From positions 1,054,001 through 1,118,000 of the forward strand of contig NZ_JAJQQZ010000001.1 of the NCBI RefSeq assembly GCF_021729015.1: a DNA stretch of 64,000 nt, read 5' to 3'. Numbering within the stretch: the stretch's first letter is position 1; each line of letters begins with the position of its first letter. The notes under the pieces were generated by a model. That model saw nothing but the letters and a program-made list of their open reading frames with translations. It made no database searches and was not told the origin of the DNA. Of the stretch, positions 7,591-15,263 are shown piece by piece. This DNA comes from Halobacterium rubrum (GTDB lineage: Archaea > Halobacteriota > Halobacteria > Halobacteriales > Halobacteriaceae). A program made the position numbers and the translations under genes.

Positions 7591-9054
7591 TCAGTCGTCG
7601 CCGACGATCGGCCGCTGGACCGCGCGGTCGGTCGCCTCGTCCTCGACCTCGTAGGGGTACTCGCCGGTGACACAGCCGGCACACAGGTCGGCCTCGCTCT
7701 TCCCGATGGCCGCCGTCACAGCGTCGAGGGAGATGTACGAGAGGCTGTCGGCGCCGATCTCCTCGGCGATCTCGTCGGCGGTCCTGTCGGCGGCGATGAG
7801 CTCGTCGCGGGTCGCCATGTCGATGCCGAAGTAACACGGCGCCTGGATGGGCGGCGCGCCGATGCGGACGTGGACCTCGCTTGCGCCAGCCTCCCGCACG
7901 AGGTCGACGAGCTGGCTGCTCGTCGTGCCGCGGACGATTGAGTCGTCGATGATTGTCACGGCCTTCCCCTCGACGGTGGACCTGATTGGGTTGAGCTTGA
8001 GGCGGACCGCGCGCTCGCGGGCCTCCTGTGTCGGCATGATGAACGTCCGGCCGACGTACCGGTTCTTCATCAGGCCCTCCGCGAACTCGATGTCCTCGCC
8101 CTCGCTCTGGGCCTGTTCGGCGTAGCCGGACGCGAACGCGCGCCCGGAGTCCGGCACGGGCATCACGACGTCGCTGTCGACGCCGGCCTCCTGCCAGAGC
8201 TGGCGGCCGAGCTCGCGGCGCACCTCGTAGACGAGCTCGTCGTCGATGACGGAGTCCGGGCGCGCGAAGTAGACGTACTCGAAGAAGCAGTGCGCGGTGT
8301 TCTCGAGGCCGAACAGCTGGTGGGAGTCGAAGCCGCCGCCGTCCTCGTGGAGCACGACCAGTTCGCCGGGTCGGACGTCCCGAACGACCTCGCCGCCGAT
8401 GGTGTCGATGGCGGCGGACTCGCTGGCGAGCACGTAGCCGTCTTCGACCTCGCCGATGATGAGCGGTCGGTTCCCGCGGGGGTCGCGGACGCCGAGGACG
8501 GTCTCGTCGTGCATGATGGTCAGCGAGTACGAGCCGTGGACGCGCTCCATCGTCTGCTCGACCGCCTCGACGATGTCGGCGTCGAGGAGGTTCCGCGCGA
8601 GGTCGTGGGCGATGACTTCGGTGTCGCCGTCGCTCGTGAACGCGTGGCCGCTGGCTGCGAGGTCGTCGCGCAGTTCGTCGGCGTTGACGAGGTTGCCGTT
8701 GTGGCTCAGTCCGAGCGCGCCGCCCTTGAAGGAGACGGAGAACGGCTGTGCGCAGGACTTGTCGACGCTGCCCGCGGTCGGGTAGCGGACGTGGCCGATG
8801 GCCGTCGAGCCGTGCAGCGACTCGATGTCGGTCTCGTCGAAGGCGTCGCCGACGAGGCCCATGCCGACGTGCTGGTGTTGCTGGAAGCCGTCGTGGGAGA
8901 CGATGCCCGCGGACTCCTGCCCGCGGTGCTGGAGGGCGTACAGCGCGTAGTACGTCGGGAGGGCGGCGTCGCGGTCCGACAGGGAGGCGCCGACGACGCC
9001 GCACTTCTCGGTCGGGTGGTCGAACTCGGGTCCGTCCGCGGGGCCGCCTGGCAT
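7591..9054 (-). CDS. purF: Amidophosphoribosyltransferase PurF
   Basis: The 487-residue enzyme makes 5-phosphoribosylamine from PRPP and glutamine, the first step of purine synthesis. The N-terminal glutaminase Cys is C18 in EKCGVVG, so a 17-residue leader must be removed or the glutaminase is unmasked in another way. Conserved LQHRGQESAG, the class II glutaminase signature and the PRPP loop VTIIDDSIVRGTTS (366-379) are present. Cysteines at 407, 458 and 461 match positions used by Fe-S-containing PurF proteins. It is monocistronic here, divergent from the methyltransferase gene. Confidence 0.97.
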   Translation of the reverse strand: MPGGPADGPEFDHPTEKCGVVGASLSDRDAALPTYYALYALQHRGQESAGIVSHDGFQQHQHVGMGLVGDAFDETDIESLHGSTAIGHVRYPTAGSVDKSCAQPFSVSFKGGALGLSHNGNLVNADELRDDLAASGHAFTSDGDTEVIAHDLARNLLDADIVEAVEQTMERVHGSYSLTIMHDETVLGVRDPRGNRPLIIGEVEDGYVLASESAAIDTIGGEVVRDVRPGELVVLHEDGGGFDSHQLFGLENTAHCFFEYVYFARPDSVIDDELVYEVRRELGRQLWQEAGVDSDVVMPVPDSGRAFASGYAEQAQSEGEDIEFAEGLMKNRYVGRTFIMPTQEARERAVRLKLNPIRSTVEGKAVTIIDDSIVRGTTSSQLVDLVREAGASEVHVRIGAPPIQAPCYFGIDMATRDELIAADRTADEIAEEIGADSLSYISLDAVTAAIGKSEADLCAGCVTGEYPYEVEDEATDRAVQRPIVGDD

Positions 9055-9142
9055 ACCTCGGCGTTGCGCGTACCCACCGGTAAAGCTTCCGCAACCGTGT
9101 CGAACTCACCGATACAATTCTCTATCCTGTGCACGAATGTGG

Positions 9143-9172
9143 GTATATCTCGCCAGTGACCCGAACACTGGT
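9143..9172 (+). promoter_or_regulatory. TATA element and short inverted repeat upstream of the methyltransferase
   Basis: GTATATC at 9143-9149 is a good TATA box. Just downstream, CCAGTG (9153-9158) and CACTGG (9166-9171) form a 6+6 inverted repeat spanning the expected transcription start, a possible operator. Confidence 0.4.
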
Positions 9173-9182
9173 AGGACTTCGC

Positions 9183-9827
9183 GTGGAACCATCACGAGTG
9201 GCCAGCAACGCTCCCTACGAGACACACACCGACCGCTACGAGGCGTGGTTCGACGCCCACGAACCCGTCTATCGGGCCGAACTGGCCGCCCTCGACCGCC
9301 TCGTCCCCGAGCGCGGCCGCGGCCTCGAAATCGGCGTCGGAACCGGCCGCTTCGCCGCGCCGCTCGGCGTCGACGTCGGTCTCGACCCGGCCGAAGCGAT
9401 GCTCGAGCGCGCCCGGGACCGCGGCGTCGAGACCGTCCGGGGCGCCGCCGAAGCGCTGCCGTTCCGCGAGCACAGCTTCGAGACGGCGCTGCTCGTGACG
9501 ACCGTCTGCTTCGTCGACGACCTCGCGGCGACCCTGCGGGAAGCCGACCGTGTGCTCTCGCCGTCCGGCCGACTCGTGATCGGGTACGTGGACGCCGGCA
9601 GCCCGCTCGGCCGCCGCTACCGGGAGTCCAGCGACCAGAACCCCTTCTACGAGGACGCGACGTTCGTCACGACGGACGACCTGCTCGGCGAACTCGAAGC
9701 CGCCGGCTTCCACGACGTCGAGTTCGTCCAGACCATCGCTGGCCCGCTCGACGAGGTCGACGACTCGGAGCCCGTCGAACCGGGGTACGGCGACGGCTCG
9801 TTCGTCGGCCTCGCGGCTCACCGGTGA
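9183..9827 (+). CDS. Class I SAM-dependent methyltransferase
   Basis: The protein of about 214 residues begins with a YETHTDRYEAWFDAH segment and has the SAM-binding motif I GLEIGVGTGRFAAPLG, acidic loop GLDPAEAML and motif LLVTTVCFVDD. It belongs to the UbiE/Methyltransf_11 superfamily; the substrate is unknown. Starts at GTG 9183 or GTG 9198 both fit the TATA box at 9143; an ATG at 9129 lies upstream of that box and is unlikely. Confidence 0.9.
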   Translation: MEPSRVASNAPYETHTDRYEAWFDAHEPVYRAELAALDRLVPERGRGLEIGVGTGRFAAPLGVDVGLDPAEAMLERARDRGVETVRGAAEALPFREHSFETALLVTTVCFVDDLAATLREADRVLSPSGRLVIGYVDAGSPLGRRYRESSDQNPFYEDATFVTTDDLLGELEAAGFHDVEFVQTIAGPLDEVDDSEPVEPGYGDGSFVGLAAHR

Positions 9828-9910
9828 GTGGAACGGTCGTCGCTCGTCGAGACGGCAGCGAGGCTACGCGACGAGAGAACCGGGAGAGGAGAGAGTGGGT
9901 GTGGTCGCCG

Positions 9911-10087
9911 TCAGTTGTCGCCGGTCTTGCCCTGCCAGTCGTAGTCCCGGCGCTTCGCCGAGTCGCCGAAGCCACAGGAACTACAGACCTTCTTCTTCGT
10001 GTGGTAGGACTTCTCGCCGCAGCGGCGGCACTTCGTGTGCGTCGTGGTGTTCTTCCCCCCCTGACTCGGGGTTCCTGCGCCAGTCAT
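9911..10087 (-). CDS. rpl37e: 50S ribosomal protein L37e
   Basis: The 58-residue zinc-finger protein has CxxC pairs at C20/C23 and C35/C38, with the basic sequence [17 protein letters not shown] expected of L37e. Its start overlaps the stop of lsm by four bases (ATGA, 10084-10087), so translation of the two is probably coupled. The lsm-rpl37e pair is conserved in haloarchaea. Confidence 0.97.
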   Translation of the reverse strand: MTGAGTPSQGGKNTTTHTKCRRCGEKSYHTKKKVCSSCGFGDSAKRRDYDWQGKTGDN

Positions 10088-10266
10088 GGTTTGATGGTGA
10101 CGACGTTGTCGCCACGGATAATCGTTGTGTCTTCGCCTTCGATGACGACGTTCATGTGCTGGTCGTAGCCCGTGAGGACGCCGGTGAACTCCTCGCCGTC
10201 CTTCAGCCGGACGGTGACCGTCTCCTCGAGAGACTCCTCCAGCACGTCCAGTGGTCGGCCGCTCAT
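10084..10266 (-). CDS. lsm: Lsm (Sm-like) RNA-binding protein
   Basis: The 60-residue protein is a shortened Sm fold. Sm1 is seen in [23 protein letters not shown] and Sm2 in [11 protein letters not shown]. Archaeal Lsm forms ring heptamers that bind U-rich stretches of small RNAs and tRNA precursors. The length, shorter than bacterial Hfq, agrees with haloarchaeal Lsm. It is the first gene of the lsm-rpl37e operon. Confidence 0.97.
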   Translation of the reverse strand: MSGRPLDVLEESLEETVTVRLKDGEEFTGVLTGYDQHMNVVIEGEDTTIIRGDNVVTIKP

Positions 10267-10357
10267 ACTCCTATCGCCGGCAGTCGCGTCCATAAGCGTA
10301 CCGGACCGTTCCCGCCACCGTCGCGTGGAACGAGCCCTCCAGACAGCCCCCGTCCCC

Positions 10358-11422
10358 TCAGAGCTCGACGGCGAACGACTTCCGAGTAGTGGCGCGGTCG
10401 GCGAACGCCGCCAGCAGGTCGGCGCCCGCCACGAGGTCGTCGGTGTCCACGACTTCGGCCGGCGTGTGCATGTAGCGGTTCGGCACGCCGAGGTTGGCGG
10501 TCGGCACGCCGCCCTGCGCCGTGAAGAACGCGTCGGCGTCGGTGCCGGTCGTGAGCCGCTGGGCCTCCACCTGGACCGGGAGGCCGTCGTCCTCGGCGGC
10601 AGCGCGCAGCGACGCGACGACTTCCGGATGGTTGGCGGCACCCCGGGTGACCGTCGGGCCGTCGCCCAGCACGACCTCGCTGGCGCGGTCGGCCGGATAG
10701 CTCGGGTCGTCGGCGGCGTGGGTCACGTCGACGGCGACGACGGCGTCCGCGTCGAGGTCGAACGCCACCATCTGTGCGCCCTTCGTGCCGAGTTCCTCCT
10801 GGACCGTGCTCACGGCGTAGACGGTCGCGTCGACGTCCCGCTCGACCGCACGCCGGAACCCCTCGGCGGCGACCCAGAGGCCCGCTCGGTTGTCGAGCCC
10901 GCGGGCGTTCAGCCGGCTGCCGGCGAGGTCCTGCGGCTCGGCGACGAGCACGCCGGGGTCGCCGACCGACACGAGGTCGCGGGCCGCCTCGCCGTCCGCC
11001 GCCCCCACGTCGACGTGTTGCTCGGTGACGTTTGGCGGTGCCTCCTCCTCGCCCTTCTTCCGGAGGTGCGTCGCCGCCTGCCCGACGACCCCGTTCACAG
11101 TGCCGTCGTCGGTCTCGATGCGCACCTGGCTGCCCCGAGTCACGGTCCTGTCGAGGCCGCCGACCGGCGAGATGCGGAGGAAGCCGTCGTCGGTGATCTC
11201 GGAGACCGCGAACCCGATTTCGTCGGCGTGCCCGGCGAACGCCACCGACGTGTCCCCGCCGCCCTCGTGGACGGCCACGGCGTTGCCGTAGGCGTCTGTC
11301 TCCACGCGGTCGGCGTACTCGCGCACGTAGTCGACCCACGCGCGCTGCGCGGCGGTCTCGTGGCCGGACGGGCTCCGTGCGGCCAGCAGGTCGTCGAGGA
11401 ACTCGCGTCTCGCGTCGTCCAT
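10358..11422 (-). CDS. M42 family metallo-aminopeptidase (TET-like)
   Basis: The 354-residue enzyme carries the M42 metal and catalytic residues: H65 in AFAGHADE, D177 in NARGLDNRAG, E209/E210 in STVQEELGTKG, D232 in AVDVTH, and a His near 318 in YMHTPAEV. M42 peptidases form large tetrahedral complexes that trim peptides released by the proteasome in the cytoplasm. An insertion with charged residues near 122-140 is typical of haloarchaeal members. The frame is open far upstream, but conservation begins at MDDARREFLDD. Confidence 0.93.
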   Translation of the reverse strand: MDDARREFLDDLLAARSPSGHETAAQRAWVDYVREYADRVETDAYGNAVAVHEGGGDTSVAFAGHADEIGFAVSEITDDGFLRISPVGGLDRTVTRGSQVRIETDDGTVNGVVGQAATHLRKKGEEEAPPNVTEQHVDVGAADGEAARDLVSVGDPGVLVAEPQDLAGSRLNARGLDNRAGLWVAAEGFRRAVERDVDATVYAVSTVQEELGTKGAQMVAFDLDADAVVAVDVTHAADDPSYPADRASEVVLGDGPTVTRGAANHPEVVASLRAAAEDDGLPVQVEAQRLTTGTDADAFFTAQGGVPTANLGVPNRYMHTPAEVVDTDDLVAGADLLAAFADRATTRKSFAVEL

Positions 11423-11516
11423 GCACACAGTCGCCACCCGGCCCAAATCAACCCCGTGGATGCGGACGCTCGGAGTCCCCGCAACGGCTAAATGCTCACT
11501 CCGCCAACATCCATCC

Positions 11517-11807
11517 ATGGGAATCCTCGAAGTACACTTCCACGAGTCCGAGTTCGACTTCTCGCCGTCCATGCAGACCGGCGGCGACGAACCGCTCGAC
11601 GAGGCGACCGACGACGCAGCCGCCGACACCGAGGACGGCACGATGGTCGAACCCGACGAGGAGTCGGGCAGCGGCGGGCTGGGCGCCGTCGTCGCGCTCG
11701 CCGTGCTCGTCGCACTCGGCACGCTCGTCGGGCTGCGCCGCCGTCGGGGCGGCGACGACGGCGAAGCCGCCGACGAGACCGACGAAGCCATCGAGATCTC
11801 GGCCTGA
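11517..11807 (+). CDS. Small membrane-anchored acidic protein
   Basis: This 96-residue protein starts MGILEVHFHESEFDFSP, continues as a very acidic soluble segment, and has one hydrophobic helix at about 55-73 followed by RRRRG and an acidic tail. Topology would place the acidic N-terminus outside. No family was recognised. It lies between a divergent peptidase gene and the DUF2342 gene. Confidence 0.75.
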   Translation: MGILEVHFHESEFDFSPSMQTGGDEPLDEATDDAAADTEDGTMVEPDEESGSGGLGAVVALAVLVALGTLVGLRRRRGGDDGEAADETDEAIEISA

Positions 11808-11896
11808 CCGCACCGCCTCGGCCGTCGACTCTTTAGCGTGCGACCGTCCGCGAGTACCCCCGGAAGGGATTTGCGTTCCGAACCCCCACTTCGTGT

Positions 11897-12868
11897 ATGA
11901 CGATTCTCGAGAGCGCGCGGGCCGTCGCCGACGCCGACGCGGACGGCGCCGTCGACTGGGACGCCGTCGCCGACGCCGCGAAGGGCGCCACGCCCCCCGG
12001 CGACCTCGACCTCGCTCCCGGCGAAGCCGAGGCGTACGCGGCCGACGTGCGGGAAGCGCGCGAACGAATCCGGGCGGTCTCGGGGCTGGACTTCGACGTG
12101 CCGGAGACGGTCGAACTCCAGACCCGCCACCACTGGATCGACGCGAACGTCGCCACGTTCCGGCGGGCGTTCGAACCCCTGAACGAGCGCGCGTCGGTGC
12201 TGCCCGGCGTCGCTCGCGCGTTCAACACGGTGACGACCGCGGGCGCGCTCGCGTTCGTCTCCCGGAACGTCCTCGGCCAGTACGACCCGCTGCTCCTCGC
12301 AGATGGCGCTCCCGGCGAGGACGGGAGCGCCCACGCCCTGTACTTCGTCCACCCGAACATCGTGGCCGTCGCCGACAGCCTCGACGTCGACGTCCCGCGG
12401 TTCCGCCGCTGGATCGCCTTCCACGAGGTCACGCACGCCGCCGAGTTCGGCGCAGCGCCGTGGCTGCCGGACTACCTCGAATCCCGACTGGAGGACGGCG
12501 TCGACGCGCTCGGCGACGGCGAACTCCGGACCGAGGCCTTCGAGGAACTGAACGTCGCCATGACGGCCGTCGAGGGGTACGCCGAACTCCTGATGGACGA
12601 GGCGTTCGACGGCGAGTACGACGACCTCCGGCGGAAGCTCGACGCCCGCCGCCGGCAGGGCGGCGGCCCCCTCAGCCGGGTCGTGAAGCGGCTGCTGGGC
12701 TTCCAGCTCAAGCGCGAACAGTACGAGCGCGGCAAGGAGTTCTTCACGTACGTCGCCGGCGAGCGCGGCCTCGAGGGCGCCTCGAAGGTCTGGGACGACC
12801 CCGAGTACCTGCCGACCGACGACGAACTTGACGTGCCGCCCCGGTGGCTGGCACGCGTCTCGGCCTGA
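11897..12868 (+). CDS. Zinc-dependent metalloprotease, DUF2342 family
   Basis: The 323-residue protein has the zincin motif HEVTH (H176, E177, H180) in RWIAFHEVTHAAEFG, which is the hallmark of the DUF2342 (zinicin-like type 2) family. Members are found in actinobacteria and haloarchaea, and are often labelled as F420-biosynthesis-associated because of phylogenetic co-occurrence. Further family residues include MTAVEGYAELLMDEAF, with the third metal ligand Glu near 217-222. No F420 gene is nearby, so the substrate is unknown. Confidence 0.88.
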   Translation: MTILESARAVADADADGAVDWDAVADAAKGATPPGDLDLAPGEAEAYAADVREARERIRAVSGLDFDVPETVELQTRHHWIDANVATFRRAFEPLNERASVLPGVARAFNTVTTAGALAFVSRNVLGQYDPLLLADGAPGEDGSAHALYFVHPNIVAVADSLDVDVPRFRRWIAFHEVTHAAEFGAAPWLPDYLESRLEDGVDALGDGELRTEAFEELNVAMTAVEGYAELLMDEAFDGEYDDLRRKLDARRRQGGGPLSRVVKRLLGFQLKREQYERGKEFFTYVAGERGLEGASKVWDDPEYLPTDDELDVPPRWLARVSA

Positions 12869-12871
12869 CAG

Positions 12872-13168
12872 TCAGTCCCCGGACCGCGGGCGGTCCCCGG
12901 AGAGGTTCCCGTACAGCGAGTAGAGGATGACGAGCATCCCCACGGCGACGACCGCCGTCTGCACGGTCCCCGCCAGGAAGATGCTCAGGCCGACGACCTC
13001 GAACAGCACGCCCTCGATGACGGCGCCGACGCTGATGACGACGAACCCGACGGCGACGTACAGCATCGGCTCGCTGCCGAACTCCCGGTAGCCCCGGAAC
13101 GCCTGGTAGGCCACCAGGAACCCCAGCCCCATCGTGACGAGTTTCGCGACGACCAGTTCTATGTGCAT
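12872..13168 (-). CDS. DUF7521-type small membrane protein
   Basis: The 98-residue protein has three hydrophobic helices and the GFLVAYQAFRGYREFG motif in the first loop. It matches a haloarchaeal family of small membrane proteins whose genes usually follow a winged-helix regulator, as here: the regulator's stop codon lies four bases before its start. A second copy occurs at 55156. Function unknown; an accessory or sensor role for the regulator is an inference. Confidence 0.85.
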   Translation of the reverse strand: MHIELVVAKLVTMGLGFLVAYQAFRGYREFGSEPMLYVAVGFVVISVGAVIEGVLFEVVGLSIFLAGTVQTAVVAVGMLVILYSLYGNLSGDRPRSGD

Positions 13169-13171
13169 GCG

Positions 13172-13558
13172 TTAGCTCTCCCTGATTCCGTCCCAGATGC
13201 GGGTGAACCGCTCCGCGGGCGACTCCCTGAGGTCCATCTCCACGACGAGCTCGCCGTCGCGGATCTCGACGTCGAGGTGGTCGAGGTTCGCCTCGTAGAC
13301 GCTGTGGTGGCTGCCGTCCGCGGCCAGCGCCGTGCGTTCCACGAGGAAGTCCGCTTCGAGCATGTCGTCGACCCGCCGGTAGACGGTGGACACGTCGGCG
13401 CCGACGAGCTCGCTGAGCTCCTTCGCCGACCGGGCGTCCTCGCTGGTCGCGACGAGTATCCCCTGCACGTACTCGTCGCCGAGCAGCGACAGTACCTCGT
13501 TCGGTTCCTGGAGTGGGTTCTCCGGCACACGTGTCCTCGTAGTCGATTCTACGACCAT
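13172..13558 (-). CDS. Winged-helix transcriptional regulator paired with DUF7521
   Basis: The 128-residue protein has a winged HTH near 15-85: EVLSLLGDEYVQGILVATSED, then SAKELSELVGADVSTVYRR and DDMLEADFL. The rest is a beta-rich tail EIRDGELVVEMDL. It is upstream of and co-directional with the small membrane protein gene, and divergent from the halocyanin gene, so it could regulate either. The ATG at 13558 starts the conserved region. Confidence 0.88.
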   Translation of the reverse strand: MVVESTTRTRVPENPLQEPNEVLSLLGDEYVQGILVATSEDARSAKELSELVGADVSTVYRRVDDMLEADFLVERTALAADGSHHSVYEANLDHLDVEIRDGELVVEMDLRESPAERFTRIWDGIRES

Positions 13559-13653
13559 CCCGCACTTAAACGCGTGGCTGTTTTGGCGGCTCGCCAAATC
13601 ACCATCCCTGCATACACTACCCCACCTCGTACGTCCACATGAGGTGACACAGG

Positions 13654-14310
13654 ATGGATACTGATCGACCGACGCGACGGGCGATGCTGGCACTGTCCGG
13701 GAGCGCACTCGCGGCCGCGACGGCCGGCTGCACCGGACTTACCGGGGGAACAGCCGACGACTCGACGACCGAGGAGGACGGTCACCACGACGACGAACAC
13801 GACGGGACGACTGAAGAAGACGGCCACCACGAGGAGGAGGGAGACGGCCACGACGACGAACACGGGGAATCGGGACCCGCCGAACACGTCGAAGTGCCGA
13901 TGCTCACCCGCGACGACGGCCACCACTTCCACCCGCACGTCGCGTGGGTCGAGGTCGGCGGCACGGTCACGTGGACGCTGGACAGCGGCGCCCACGCCAC
14001 GGCCGCGTACCACCCCGACAACGGCGACCGGCCCCAGCGGATTCCCGACGGCGCCGACCCGTGGGACTCCGGCATTATCGACGAGGAGGGCGCGACCTTC
14101 GAGGTCACGTTCGACACCGAGGGCGTCTACGACTACTACTGCGCGCCCCACGAGGCCGGCGGCATGCTCGGAAGCGTCATCGTCGGCGAACCCGACGCTC
14201 ACGACCAGCCCGGGCTCGCCGAACCCCAGTCCAGCCTCCCCGAAGGCGCGCAGTCGAAGCTCGCCGACCTCAACGAGATGGTCAACGAGAAACTCGGCCA
14301 CACGCACTGA
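13654..14310 (+). CDS. Halocyanin-like blue copper lipoprotein with His-rich linker
   Basis: The 218-residue protein has a Tat-type leader (TRRAML, residues 7-12) and lipobox ending at C26. A linker from 36 to 78 is built of Glu/Asp/His repeats (GHHDDEHDG, GHHEEEGDGHDDEHG). A cupredoxin domain follows, with candidate copper ligands H114, C163, H166 and M171 in YYCAPHEAGGM. It should carry electrons at the outer face of the membrane. The His-rich linker is unusual and could bind additional metal. It is divergent from a winged-helix regulator. Confidence 0.9.
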   Translation: MDTDRPTRRAMLALSGSALAAATAGCTGLTGGTADDSTTEEDGHHDDEHDGTTEEDGHHEEEGDGHDDEHGESGPAEHVEVPMLTRDDGHHFHPHVAWVEVGGTVTWTLDSGAHATAAYHPDNGDRPQRIPDGADPWDSGIIDEEGATFEVTFDTEGVYDYYCAPHEAGGMLGSVIVGEPDAHDQPGLAEPQSSLPEGAQSKLADLNEMVNEKLGHTH

Positions 14311-14389
14311 CCGCCCGGTAGCCGGTCGCATCCGGTCCGCCGCAGCCTCTTTGGTCCGCCCACACGTACCACTCCCTAGAGGGGTCACC

Positions 14390-14542
14390 GTGACAGAGAC
14401 GTGTCCAGTCTGCGGGGAGGCGGTGCCCGTCCGGCACGCCGTCCACGTCACCGTGAACACGAAGACCGACGACCACGGCGTGCTCGACCAGTACGTCTGC
14501 CGGTCGTGCTACCGCGCAGAGATCGCTCCACTGGTGTCGTGA
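14390..14542 (+). CDS. Small zinc-binding protein (50 aa)
   Basis: Reading from GTG at 14390, the protein begins with a TETCPVCGEAVP segment and has a second pair CRSC, giving two CxxC knuckles. A GAGGGG stretch eight bases upstream could be a ribosome binding site. No specific family is recognised. It is just after the halocyanin gene and may be co-transcribed. Confidence 0.7.
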   Translation: MTETCPVCGEAVPVRHAVHVTVNTKTDDHGVLDQYVCRSCYRAEIAPLVS

Positions 14543-14593
14543 CAGCGTCGGCCCGGGCCGCCCCTGCAGCAGCAACGGCGACGACGACGCTCG

Positions 14594-15148
14594 CTACTGG
14601 AAGCCCCGGCCGACGTCGTCCTCGTCGACGAGGTCGTCGAGCTCCGCGTCCAGCAACTCGTCGGCGTCCGGGAACTCCTCGGCGAGCCCCTCGACGGGGT
14701 CCGGCCGGTCGTAGGGGTCGTAGTCCATCGGCCCGAACGCCGGGCTGTCCAGCGCGTCCATCACGTCCTCGAAGAACGCGTCCGGCGTCGTCGGCGCGTC
14801 CGCGTGCGCCTGCACGACCTGCTCCAGTTCGCCGGCCTTCTGTTCGGCGTCGTTCTCGTCGTCGACGGGCTGCTGGACCGCGAACCGGCCGCCCGCCTCG
14901 TCGTCGGTCGGCAGGAAGTCCGCCAGCCCGTCGTCGACCTTGCGGGCGACCTGCGTCCCCACCCCACGCACCTCGTAGGGGTTTTTCGCGTACGTCTTGA
15001 GGTGGAAGACGCCCTCGGCCGGATGCCCGAGGTAGAGGTCCTCGCCGACCCCGGACGCCCGGTCGCCCGCCACGGCCCGCCAGTCGTCCGGGTCGCCCGA
15101 CGACGATACTACGTCCTCCACGATGTCGTCCCAGTCCCGTACGCGCAT
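14594..15148 (-). CDS. Conserved haloarchaeal protein of unknown function
   Basis: The 184-residue acidic soluble protein begins MRVRDWDDIVEDVVSS. It has a conserved block LYLGHPAEGVFHLKTYAKNPYE and ends with a strongly acidic tail. There is no catalytic motif or membrane segment. It is divergent from the Dna2-like gene; the two start codons are about 115 bases apart. The open frame extends upstream, but the ATG at 15148 begins the plausible protein. Confidence 0.75.
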   Translation of the reverse strand: MRVRDWDDIVEDVVSSSGDPDDWRAVAGDRASGVGEDLYLGHPAEGVFHLKTYAKNPYEVRGVGTQVARKVDDGLADFLPTDDEAGGRFAVQQPVDDENDAEQKAGELEQVVQAHADAPTTPDAFFEDVMDALDSPAFGPMDYDPYDRPDPVEGLAEEFPDADELLDAELDDLVDEDDVGRGFQ

Positions 15149-15263
15149 CTCGACGCGAGGTTGGGGGCTCGTGGACTTCAACCCTGCCTTCGAGGCGGTC
15201 TCGTGGCTCCCGGTGACCGCGGGGAGCGACACCGTTATTCGCGGGCCGTCCCACACGTCGTGC

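Noticed and set aside
9129-9182. ATG 9129 as start of the methyltransferase
   Set aside because: It lies upstream of the TATA box at 9143 and adds residues with no similarity to the family.
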